DNA from: JBDTSW01 sp963797835
Lineage (GTDB): Bacteria > Actinomycetota > Thermoleophilia > Solirubrobacterales > 70-9
Direction: 5' to 3'
Length of the DNA: 64,000 bases
NCBI GenBank assembly: GCA_963797835.1
Contig: CAWCRN010000022.1
Location: 62,001-126,000, forward strand
Part shown: positions 42,259 through 50,803 of the stretch, in pieces
How positions within the stretch are numbered: the first letter of the stretch is position 1
Layout: the number at the start of each line of letters is the position of its first letter
Position numbers and translations under genes: made by a program
Notes under the pieces: model-generated
What the model was told of the DNA's origin: nothing
The model's database searches: none
What the model saw: the letters and a program-made list of their open reading frames with translations, nothing else

Positions 42259-43223
42259 AACTCGTACGAGCGATCCTGCCGGTGGCGCTCGACGGCGAGC
42301 TGCACGAGCCTGTCGCAGACCTCGGGGTACGGCCGTCCGGAGGCCTCGAAGAGCTTCGCGAAGACGCTGGTGGAGGTGAAGCCGGGCATCGTGTTGATCT
42401 CGTTCACCAGCACCTCGCCGTCGTCGCGCACGAAGAAGTCGCAGCGCGCGAGTCCGCTCACGCCGGCCGCCCTGAAGGCCCGACGCGCAAGGTCGGTGAG
42501 GCGGGCCGTCGCCTCCTCGCCGATCGGGGCAGGCACGATCAGGTCCATGCCGCCCGGCTTGTACTTGGCCTCGTAGTCGTACCAGTCGGCGTCGATCGTG
42601 ATCTGACCCGGTAGCGAGACCTCCAGCTCGTCGTTCCCCATCACCGAGCACTCGACCTCGAGGCCGCCGCCGTGGGCCTCGACGATCACCCGCGGGTCGT
42701 GGCGCAGGGCCACCTGAACTGCGTCGTCGAGTTCGCGGCCTGGACCCTGCACCTTCGAGATGCCCACGCTCGATCCCAGCCGCGATGGCTTCACCCACAG
42801 TGGCCGGGCCATCGCACCGGCGATCTCGCGCCAGCCGTCCTCGCCCACCTCGCAGAACTCCACCTGCGGCAGGCCGTGGAAGGCGCAGAGGCGCTTGAAG
42901 ACGAGCTTGTCCATCGCCACCGCCGCGGCCAGCACGCCCGGCCCGACGTACGGAACGTCCAGGCACTCGAGCAGCCCCTGGATGGTCCCGTCCTCGCCGA
43001 ATGGCCCGTGCAGCGCCGGGAACACGGCGTCGGCATCCAGCATCCCGCCGGCGGGCGTGAGCGCCAGCGCCCCGCCGTCGTGCATGAACCGCCCGTCGCG
43101 CTCGATCAGCACCGGCACCGGCTCGTGGCCGGCCGCGGCGAGACCTTCGGCAACCGCTTTGCCGGACTCCAGCGATACCTCGTGCTCGCTGGAGCGCCCG
43201 CCGCTGAGGACGACCACCCTCAT
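42255..43223 (-). CDS. ddl: D-alanine--D-alanine ligase
   Basis: A 322-residue ATP-grasp enzyme: VVVLSGGRSSEHEVSLESGKAV, FPALHGPFGEDGTIQGLLE, VGPGVLAAAVAMDKLVFK, KPSRLGSSVGISKV and VLVNEINTMPGFTSTSVF, all diagnostic of Ddl. It joins two D-Ala for the peptidoglycan stem. Its ATG overlaps the stop of the PASTA kinase gene (ATGA), so this wall enzyme is translationally coupled to the kinase, which is not the usual actinobacterial layout. Confidence 0.94.
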   Translation of the reverse strand: MRVVVLSGGRSSEHEVSLESGKAVAEGLAAAGHEPVPVLIERDGRFMHDGGALALTPAGGMLDADAVFPALHGPFGEDGTIQGLLECLDVPYVGPGVLAAAVAMDKLVFKRLCAFHGLPQVEFCEVGEDGWREIAGAMARPLWVKPSRLGSSVGISKVQGPGRELDDAVQVALRHDPRVIVEAHGGGLEVECSVMGNDELEVSLPGQITIDADWYDYEAKYKPGGMDLIVPAPIGEEATARLTDLARRAFRAAGVSGLARCDFFVRDDGEVLVNEINTMPGFTSTSVFAKLFEASGRPYPEVCDRLVQLAVERHRQDRSYEF

Positions 43224-45164
43224 CGTCGCGCCCCCCGATCCGCCGGCGCCTTCGGGCTCTCGAACTGGCCGCTCGAGTCCGGCTCGGGCTCCGGCGGCGG
43301 TTCCTCGAACACTCCCACGACGATCGTCACAGTGTCGCCCATCTGCACGCGCGTGCCTGCGGCAGGAGCCTGGTCGATCACGCGCCCGTCCTCGGACTCG
43401 TCCTCGGTCGGCTCCTCGTCGACCACCACGTTGAGCCCGTCGCCGATCAGGTTCGCCCGCGCCGCCTCCTCGGTCTGGCCCTCCACGCCCGGCACGATCA
43501 CCGATCCCGCGCCGGTGGAGACGATGATCGTGACCGTTTCGCCCTTCGGAAGCCTGGAGTTCGGTCCGGGGCTCTGTCCGATCACCTCGCCCTCCGGCTC
43601 GTCGGCGTCGCGGGTGTCGACGTCGACGATGAAGCCGAGGCGCTCCAGCGTCGACTCCGCCTCGGCCCGCTGGAGGCCGATCAGGCTGGGCAGCCTCACG
43701 ACGTTTCGCCCCCGCGAGATCAAGAGCGTCACGGGCGACTGACACTCCACCTCCGAGCCGGCCTTCGGGCGGGTTCCGATCGCTTTCCCGGGCCTCACGC
43801 TCTGGGAGAACTGCTCCCGCGGGCGGACGAGGAGCTCCTCGCGCTGGAGCCGCCGCGTGGCCTTGGCCGCCGAGACCCCGGCCACCTGCGGCACCATCAC
43901 GTCGAGTCCGGTCGAGACCGTGATCGTGACCGTGGAGCCCTCCTGCGCGTCCTCGCCGGCCCCCGGGTCCTGCTCGACGACGGAGTTCGGCTCCGAGCAG
44001 CCCGGCTCCGGGTTCACCTCGACGTCGAACCCGGCCGCCTCGAGCCGCTCCTCGCGCCTGCGCCTGGCTCGCCTCGAGAACGTTCGGGACCGCGACCTGC
44101 TCCGGCCGGGTGAGCGCGAACGCGGCCACACCGCCCAGGAGGAGCAGGATGCCGGCGATGATTGCCGCGCGCTTGCGGGTCATCCATCCGTCGCCCTGCT
44201 CCGCCTTCGCGGCCTCCTGCTCGGACCGCATCGCCGCCTCCGCCGGGTCGGCCCCCATGGCCGCTCCCGCCGCCGCACCCAGGCCGGCCGCCGCGGCCGC
44301 CCCCACCGCGCCGTAGGCCGCCGTGTCGCCGATCGAGGACGGGTCGGCCTCGGCGGCGTCCAGCGCGCGCGAGAACTCCGCGGCCGAGGCGAAGCGGTTG
44401 GCCGGGTCCTTGGCCAGGGCCTTGAGGACGACCGCGTCGAGCGCCGGGCTGACGTTGGGGTTCAGGTCGGAGGGCTTGCGCGGCTGCTCGGAGACCTGCT
44501 TCAGCGCGATCGTGACCGCGCTGTCGCCGTCGAAGGGAACCCGGCCGGTGAGCGCCTCGTAGAGGATGACGCCGATCGAGTAGATGTCCGAGGCGGCACC
44601 GACGTCCTGGCCCTGGGCCTGCTCGGGCGACAGGTAGTGGGCCGTTCCCAGCACCGACCCGGTCTGGGTGATCTCGGAGGCCCCGGCTCGGGCGATCCCG
44701 AAGTCGGTGACACGCGCGCGCCCCTCCTTGTCGACCATCACGTTGCCGGGCTTCATGTCGCGGTGCACCACGCCGCGCTCGTGCGCGAAGCGGGCGCCGG
44801 CCAGGATCTGGCGCGTGATCTCCACCGCCTCCCCCACCGAGAGGCCGCGCTCGATCAGGTCCTTGAGCGAGGCTCCCTCGACGTACTCCATCGCGATGTA
44901 GTGGGTGCCCTCCCACTCGCCGCGGTCGAAGATGCCGACCACGTTGGGGTGCTGGAGGCCGCCCGCGGACTGGGCCTCGCGGCGGAAACGCTCGACGAAC
45001 TGCTTGTCCTGGGCGAAGCGCTCGTGCAGGATCTTGAGGGCAACGCGCCGGTCGAGGGTGGTGTCGTCGGCGAGCCAGACGTCGGCCATCCCGCCCGAGC
45101 CCAGCCGCGAGATCAGCCGGTAGCGGCCGCCGTCCACCTCCGTCCCCTGCTCCAGCCTCGCCAA
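43220..45164 (-). CDS. pknB: PASTA-domain Ser/Thr protein kinase (PknB/PrkC type), frameshifted
   Basis: The kinase domain (LGSGGMADVWLADD, ALKILHERFAQD, HRDMKPGNVMVD, RVTDFGIARAG, YLSPEQAQGQ) covers about residues 15-280, followed by an Ala/Gly-rich juxtamembrane part and a helix (AAIIAGILLLLGGVAAFAL). Four PASTA repeats follow; the frame changes near 44060, inside the first. The last three repeats read cleanly (VPQVAGVSAAKATRRL, LPSLIGLQRAEAESTL, VPGVEGQTEEAARANL). The protein senses muropeptides or lipid II and controls wall growth. It starts with TTG at 45164, with GGAGGGG 7 bases upstream inside the PBP gene's 3' end. Confidence 0.88.
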
Positions 45165-45168
45165 CGGT

Positions 45169-46648
45169 CTACCCCTCCAGCAGGGAATCCATCACCTGCG
45201 TGGCGATCGGCCCCGCCACCTCGCCGCCGAAGCAGCCGGTGCACTCCTCGATCATCGCGGCGACCGCGATCTGCGGGATCGTCGACCGGCGCGAAGCCGA
45301 TGAACCAGGGGCGGTTAGGCTCGCTCTCGACGTCGATCTCGGCTGTCCCGGTCTTGCCCGCGAAGGTGCCGGCGCCGGTTACGACCGAGAGGCCGGCGGC
45401 GGTTCCCTCGTCGATGACGTTGTCATCATCTCGGTCACCTGCGCGGCGGTCTCCTCGCTAACCACCTGCGTCTGGGGGTCGGGGTCGAGCTCCCGGATCG
45501 TGCGGCCGTCCGGGTCCTTCGCCTCCAGCAGGAGCTCGGGCTCCATCAGCTCGCCGTCGTTGGCGATCGTCGCCGCCACCTCGGCCATCTGCAGCGGTGT
45601 ACGCCGAGCAGGCGCTCCTCCGCCCTGGCCGATCGCCACCCGGCCGATGTCGACCGCGGCGCTCGATTCGAGCAGGCCCCGGCCGCGTCTCGTAGACGCC
45701 GCTCGGGGCCATCTGGTTGTCGGGGTAGTTGAGCTCCGGATCGCGAGTTGAAGCCGAAGCGGTCCATGTACTCGAAGTAGGTCTCGGTGCCGAGCCGCTC
45801 GCCCACCTGCGCCCAGTAGGTGTTGACGGAGTTCGTCAGCGCCTCGGTCGGCGTCGATGTCGCCGAAGGACTCGCCGCCCGCGTTCTCCAGCGGGAATCC
45901 CGAGATGTCCTTCGGCGAGTCCGCGTTGAGCACCGTGTCGGGCTCGATCTCCCCCGAGTCGAGCGCCGCCGACACCGTCACCACCTTCATCGTCGAGCCC
46001 GGCTGGTACGTGCCCTGGGTCGCGCGGTTAAAACGGGCCGGGCACGTCGGAGAGGTTGTACGGCGGTCTTGATCGCGTTCGGGTCGAAGCCCGGGATCGA
46101 GGCCAGCGACCTTGATCGCGCCGGTATCGGGCTCGATCGCGACCACGGAGCCGGCCCCGTTTGCTCCGGCGGTGCCCTGGGCCTGCTCGAGAAGCTGGGT
46201 GGCCAGCCGCTGCGCCTCGGCGTCGAGCGTGAGGGTGATGTCGGCGCCCTCGGGCGGCACGTCACGGAGCTGGTCGATGATCGACTCGAACTCGTTCTGC
46301 TCGCCAGAGAGCAGGTCGTTCTCCGACGAGCTCGATCCCGGTGCGCCCGACCTCGACGAAGGAGTAGCCGACCGGGTTGCCGAACGTGGCCGGATCGTCG
46401 GCCGGGTAGCGACGTACGAACACGGGCTGGTTGCCCCCGCCCTCGGGCAGGCTCTCGGCCAGCAGCACGCCGTCGGCGGTGGAGATCGTCCCGCGCGGGA
46501 TCTGCTGCTCCTCGATCAGGGGGCGGCGGTTCTCGGGACGCTTCTCGAGCTCCTCCGCGTCGAACACCGCCCACTTCGACGTGAAGTAGACGAGCGTGCC
46601 GAACATGAGGAGGAAGAGCACGTAGAGGCGAACGACGGGGGCGTTCAC
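45169..46648 (-). CDS. pbpA: Class B penicillin-binding protein (PbpA-like), heavily frame-disrupted in this sequence
   Basis: Clear pieces in several frames: N-terminal helix (RLYVLFLLMFGTLVYFTS), RPLIEEQQIPRGTISTADG, LTLDAEAQRLATQLLEQAQG, the active-site YQPGSTMKVVTV with SxxK, AAVDIGRVAIGQGG, and GTFAGKTGTAEIDVESEPN with the KTG triad, ending in QVMDSLLEG. About ten frame changes are needed in 1.48 kb (near 46317, 46110, 46065, 46030, 45855, 45745, 45690, 45600, 45425 and 45285). The neighbours on both sides have at most one. It should be the transpeptidase partner of the SEDS protein. GTG 46648 overlaps the SEDS stop (GTGA). Confidence 0.8.
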
Positions 46649-48009
46649 GCGACCAGCCCCTCGAGGTCGTCGCCCGGCTGGCGCTGCGGCACGGGTTTTC
46701 GGGCCTCGTTCGAGACCATGAGGAGCAGCGCGACCAGGATCATGTTGGCCACCACCGAGGTGCCGCCGAAGGAGACGAACGGCAGGGTGACGCCGGTGAG
46801 CGGGATCACCTTGGTGACGCCGCCGATGATCACGAACGTCTGGAGGGCGAACACGGCGGTCAGGCCCGCAGCGAGAAGCTTCGAGAACCCGTCCTTCGCC
46901 ATCACCGACGTCTTGAACCCGCGCGCGGTGATCAGGGCGTAGATCAGGATCAGGCCGGCGCCGCCGAACAGGCCCAGCTCGGAGACGATCACGGCGTAGA
47001 TGAAGTCCGTGTGGGGCTCGGGCAGGATCGAGCCGCAGAACGGAAACGGCTCCTCGCAGCCGGACGGGAAGAACGGGCCGGGCAGGCGGATCAGCGACTC
47101 GCCGAGCCCGGTGCCGAAGAGGCCGCCGTCGGCCTGGGCGAACAGCGACTGCTGGATCTGGCCCGCGCCCTCCGGGGCGTTCTTCTCGAACGGGTCGAGC
47201 CAGATGTCAACGCGGTCCTGGACGTGCGGGGTGCGCTGCGCCAGGAACGCGGCGCCGGCGAAGAACAGGCCGAGGCCGGCCAGCACGTAGGAGATCCGCG
47301 AGGTCGCGACGTAGAGGACGGCGAGGAAGGCGCCGAAGAACATCAGCGAGCTGCCCAGGTCGCGGACGACGAACAGCATCAGCATCGCCGCGCCCCAGAC
47401 GAACAGCAGCGGACCGAAATGCTTGAGCGGGGGGATCGTGACCCCCATGAATCTTCGCGCCGCGACCGAGAGCATCTCGCGGTTCTCTGCCAGGTAGGAC
47501 GCGAGGAAGATGACCACGCCGATCTTCGCGAACTCCGACGGCTGGAACGACAGCGGCCCGAGGTTGACCTGGAGATAGGCCTCGTTGACCTGGTTTCGCA
47601 GCAGGAACGGGCTGAACAGCAGGAGGATCGAGCCGATCGCGATCAGGTAGCGGTAGCGCTCCAGGACGTGGTAGTCGCGCAGGAAGACGATCGTCATCGC
47701 GAACACCACCAGCCCCAGCAGGAACAGGCTCGCCTGTCGCACCGCCAGGTCCTCGTCGATCCGATAGATCATGATCAGGCCGACCGCCGAGAGGGCGGCG
47801 ACGAGCGGGAACAGGTACGGGTCGGCGTAGGGCAGGCGCCAGCGCAGGAGCAGGTGGGCGGCGAGGCAGAGCGCGAAGAAGTAGCCGCCGTAGATCAGCG
47901 AGAGGTCGCCGATCTCATCGGAGCGCACGATGAAGACCGCGGTGAACCCGGCGATCACCAGTACCGCGACCGGGATCAGCGCGATCAGCTCGCGGTTTCG
48001 GGCGCTCAT
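46645..48009 (-). CDS. rodA: SEDS-family peptidoglycan polymerase (RodA/FtsW type)
   Basis: A 454-residue membrane protein with about 12 helices. SEDS motifs: RNQVNEAYLQVNLGPLSFQPSEFAKIGVV, KHFGPLLFVWGAAMLMLFVVRDLGSSLMFF, HTDFIYAVIVSELGLFGG and IPLTGVTLPFVSFGGTSVVANM. It polymerises lipid II glycan strands. ATG 48009 marks the start by homology, but in the given sequence the frame continues upstream without a stop through the whole glycine-rich tail of the PP2C gene, so the two read as one fused protein. Cluster position between PP2C and the class B PBP equals that of rodA in mycobacteria. Confidence 0.9.
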   Translation of the reverse strand: MSARNRELIALIPVAVLVIAGFTAVFIVRSDEIGDLSLIYGGYFFALCLAAHLLLRWRLPYADPYLFPLVAALSAVGLIMIYRIDEDLAVRQASLFLLGLVVFAMTIVFLRDYHVLERYRYLIAIGSILLLFSPFLLRNQVNEAYLQVNLGPLSFQPSEFAKIGVVIFLASYLAENREMLSVAARRFMGVTIPPLKHFGPLLFVWGAAMLMLFVVRDLGSSLMFFGAFLAVLYVATSRISYVLAGLGLFFAGAAFLAQRTPHVQDRVDIWLDPFEKNAPEGAGQIQQSLFAQADGGLFGTGLGESLIRLPGPFFPSGCEEPFPFCGSILPEPHTDFIYAVIVSELGLFGGAGLILIYALITARGFKTSVMAKDGFSKLLAAGLTAVFALQTFVIIGGVTKVIPLTGVTLPFVSFGGTSVVANMILVALLLMVSNEARKPVPQRQPGDDLEGLVA

Positions 48010-48016
48010 CGGCCGC

Positions 48017-49396
48017 TCAATTGCCGCCGCCGGGCGCGTCTGGCCGCCCGCCTGGCCGCCGCCCGCGTCACCTCCGCCCGCGCCGCCGCCGCCCGCGCCA
48101 CCTCCGCCCGCGCCGCCGCCGCCGCCTCCGGCCTGGCCGCCACCGCCACCGCCACCGCCGCCTCCCGTCTGGCCGCCGGCCTGGCCCCCACCGCCGTCGC
48201 CGCCGGGCGCAGGCTCGACGCGGGACTCGAGCGAGTCGATCAGGCTCAGGGCGTCGTCCTTCGAGCGCAGCTCGTGGTTGGCGACGGTCTCCTGGTCCTG
48301 CTTCGAGAGCGAGGAGACCTGGACCGGGCTCGAGGAGACCTCGCTGTACAGCTCGATCCCGAGGGGCAGGTCGTAGGGAAGGCCGCGGAAGAGCGCGATG
48401 CGCCCGCCCTCGTCGCCGCCCAGGAAGTAGATCTGGCGGGCGCCGAGGACGGCGGCGGTGACGATGCCGGCGAGCACTAGGAGGGCGATCAGGACCTTCC
48501 CGGCGCGGCGCATGCCCGAGCGCCGCTTCGGCGGCTCCGCGGCGGCCCTGGCGCGCGCGGTCCGGGGCCGCTCGGCCGCCCTGGCGCGCGCGGCCTCCTC
48601 CACGGCTTCCCCCGTGAGGCCGGCATCCGCCGCCGTGGGGCCGACCAGCGTCGCCGTCTCGTCGACGGGCGCGGCGGCGCCCTCGCCGACGCGGAACAGG
48701 ACGACGGTGATGTTGTCCCTGCCGCCGGCCATGTTGGCCTCCTCGACGAGCTGCTGGGCGGCGTCCTCCAGGCTGGCCGAGCGCGAGAGGATGGAGGCGA
48801 TCTCGTCGTCCTTGACCATCGTCGTGAGGCCGTCGGAGCAGAGCAGGTAGACGTCGCCGGGCCTGGCGCGGTAGGTCATGGTGTCGACCTCCACCTCGCG
48901 CTCGGGGCCGAGGGCGCGGGTGATGATCGAGCGCTGCGGATGATCCTCGGCCTGCTCGGGGGTCAGCTTGCCCTGGCGCAGGAGCTCCTCGACGAGCGAG
49001 TGGTCCGACGGTGAGCATCCGCAGGTCGCCGTCGCGCAAGAGGTAGGCGCGGCTGTCGCCGACGTGGGCGAGGCTGACGTCGTCGCCGTCGATCAGCGCC
49101 GCGGTGAACGTCGTCCCCATGCCCGAGCGCGACTCGTCCTCGGCAGCGAGGTCGTTGATGCGGCGGTTCGCGGCGACCGCCACCGAGCGCAGATAGGCCT
49201 CGGGGGCGCTGTCGCCACGGTCGGCGGGGCCGAACGACTCGGCGGCGATCCGCGAGGCCACCTCGCCGGCCTGGGCGCCACCCATGCCGTCAGCGACGGC
49301 GAACACCGGGGAGCCGGCGAAGAACGAGTCCTCGTTGGCGGTCCGCTGGCGGCCCGTGTCGGAGAGGTAGGCCTGCTCGACGATCCTCAGGGTCAC
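48017..49396 (-). CDS. pstP: PP2C-family Ser/Thr protein phosphatase (PstP-like) with Gly-rich extracellular tail, frameshifted
   Basis: The N-terminal half (SDTGRQRTANEDSFF, VFAVADGMGGAQAGEVAS, HVGDSRAYLLRDGDL) and the second half (ARPGDVYLLCSDGLT, GGRDNITVVLFRVG) are in different frames, joined by a one-base difference near 49010. These blocks provide the metal-binding Asp residues. A helix (VLIALLVLAGIVTAAVLGA) and a short outer domain ending in a poly-Gly tail follow. The exact end is uncertain: a stop at 48017 (PGGGN) exists in another frame, while the frame shown runs into the SEDS gene. It should dephosphorylate the cluster's kinases and their targets. GTG start at 49396. Confidence 0.85.
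48020..48215. repeat. GGC/GGT low-complexity tract encoding a poly-glycine tail
   Basis: About 200 bases consist mainly of repeated GGC, GGT and CAG triplets on the minus strand, coding for Gly runs broken by Ala and Gln at the end of the PP2C gene. Such tracts slip during replication and are error-prone in sequencing. That would explain why the reading frame of the tail and its stop codon are uncertain here. Confidence 0.8.
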
Positions 49397-49454
49397 GAGC
49401 CACCTGCGGCGGCTTCGCCGCCTGAGACGCTGCTTTCGGGGCTAAAGCACCTCA

Positions 49455-49931
49455 TCACTCACCCAGCTCCAGCTCGAACCGGAACTCGGTGTCGCCGATC
49501 CGGATCACGTCGAGGTCGTTCAGCAGGCTCTCCCCGCGCAGCTCCGCATCGTTGAGGTAGGTGCCGTTGGTGGAGTTCATGTCCTCCGCGTAGTAGCCGC
49601 CGGAGCGCGAGTAGATGCGTGCATGGACACCGGAGGCGAAACGGTCCTCGATGCGGACGTCGGAATCGGGCGAGCGCCCGATGGTGAGCCCGCCGAACAG
49701 GTCGAGGCGCTCGCCGACCTCGAGGCCGCCGCCCTTCAAGACCACGAGCGACGCGTCGGTGCCCGGCTCGCGGCCACCGGGGCCGATCGGGTGGAAGCCG
49801 GTCGCCTCGGGCGCCGGCGCCGAGGTCGTCCGCAGCTCCTTGAGCGCGCTGCGCGCGACCCAGAGCAGGAACAGGTAGAGCACGATCAGGAACCCGAACT
49901 TGAGCGCTACCGCTATCGGTTCCGTGTCCAT
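49455..49931 (-). CDS. FHA-domain protein with N-terminal membrane anchor (FhaB/FipA-like)
   Basis: A 158-residue protein: one helix (AVALKFGFLIVLYLFLLWVA), a linker, then an FHA domain with LTIGRSPDSDVRIEDRFASGVHARIYS and EDMNSTNGTYLND. FHA domains bind phosphothreonine, here probably on kinase or wall-machinery proteins. Position between FhaA and PP2C is the same as in mycobacteria (fhaB). ATG overlaps the FhaA stop by one base (TGATG). A UUCG-type hairpin (GGCGGCTTCGCCGCC) lies just downstream, before the PP2C gene. Confidence 0.87.
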   Translation of the reverse strand: MDTEPIAVALKFGFLIVLYLFLLWVARSALKELRTTSAPAPEATGFHPIGPGGREPGTDASLVVLKGGGLEVGERLDLFGGLTIGRSPDSDVRIEDRFASGVHARIYSRSGGYYAEDMNSTNGTYLNDAELRGESLLNDLDVIRIGDTEFRFELELGE

Positions 49932-50701
49932 CAGTGTTCGATGTCGAAGGTGAAGCTGGTGGTCCCGAGCGAGACGTGGTCGCCGGGCGACAGGCGCGAG
50001 CTCTCGACCTTCCGCCCGTTGACCTTGACGCCGTTGGTGGACCCCAGGTCCACGATCTGCCAGTCACCCGTGGAGGAGCGGCGAAGCTCGGCGTGGCGGC
50101 GTGAGATGTTGGGGTCGGCGAAGACGCAGTCGCACTCCCGCGAGCGCCCCAGCGAGGCGACGGGGCCGTCGAGGACGTAGCGCCGGTCGTCGAGCGAGAC
50201 GATCGCTCGGGTCTCCGTGAGCGTGGGCGCGGGCGTCTTGCGGGCCTTCTTCTGCTGCTGCTTCGGAGGCACCGAGTAGACCATCGTGTGCCCCTGCTCG
50301 CCCTGCGCCGGCTCCTCGCCCTGGCGCTGGGGCGGCTTCACGAGCCGGGTCTGGATCCCGAACTCGCCTAGGCGCAGGCGCTCGTCGGTCTCGAGGTTCA
50401 CCTCGGGCCGGGTGAGGAGCGCGTAGTCGTGCCGGCGGGCGTGCTCCAGGAGGTAGGCGGACAGCTCCTGGCCGAGCGAGCGCTCATACCCCTCGAAGCG
50501 CGAGCGGTCCTCCTCGGACATCCACACCGTGTACTGGTTGGGCACGTAGATGCGGGAGATCGAGGTGGTCTTGTGCGCGTCCATCTCCTTCGCGAGCTTG
50601 CGGGCGATCTCGACCGGCTGGACCTGCGAGGAGAAGGCACGGCTGAACACCCCTTCTACGAGGTTTTCGAGCCTCTGTTCCAGGTTGCGTAGAACGCTGA
50701 T
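49931..50701 (-). CDS. DUF3662 plus FHA-domain protein (FhaA-like)
   Basis: An N-terminal DUF3662 domain (FSRAFSSQVQPVEIARKLAKEMD, YVPNQYTVWMSEEDRSRFEGYERSL), a linker rich in Lys/Gln/Pro, then an FHA domain (ASLGRSRECDCVFADPNISRRHAELRR, IVDLGSTNGVKVNG). The family normally starts MSVLRNLEQRLE; here SVLRNLEQRLENLVEG is present in frame but preceded by ATC at 50701, with GGGAGAG six bases before it. A GTG at 50650 would cut off the conserved start. So the start is either a rare AUC or a base error for ATG. It is the first gene of the growth/signalling operon. Confidence 0.85.
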   Translation of the reverse strand: MSVLRNLEQRLENLVEGVFSRAFSSQVQPVEIARKLAKEMDAHKTTSISRIYVPNQYTVWMSEEDRSRFEGYERSLGQELSAYLLEHARRHDYALLTRPEVNLETDERLRLGEFGIQTRLVKPPQRQGEEPAQGEQGHTMVYSVPPKQQQKKARKTPAPTLTETRAIVSLDDRRYVLDGPVASLGRSRECDCVFADPNISRRHAELRRSSTGDWQIVDLGSTNGVKVNGRKVESSRLSPGDHVSLGTTSFTFDIEH

Positions 50702-50803
50702 CGTCCACTCTCCCTAAGTCATGGCCTCGTGCGGGTTCGGGCCGTGCGAGACCCGCGGAGGGCGGGCGCGCGGTAGGGAATCCTAGTGGGCCTCTGGCGG
50801 CTT

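Noticed and set aside
42255..45164. A 969-codon fusion of kinase and D-Ala-D-Ala ligase in one frame
   Set aside because: The middle of that frame loses all PASTA features; these are in another frame with a proper stop overlapping the ddl ATG. The apparent fusion results from a frame break near 44060.
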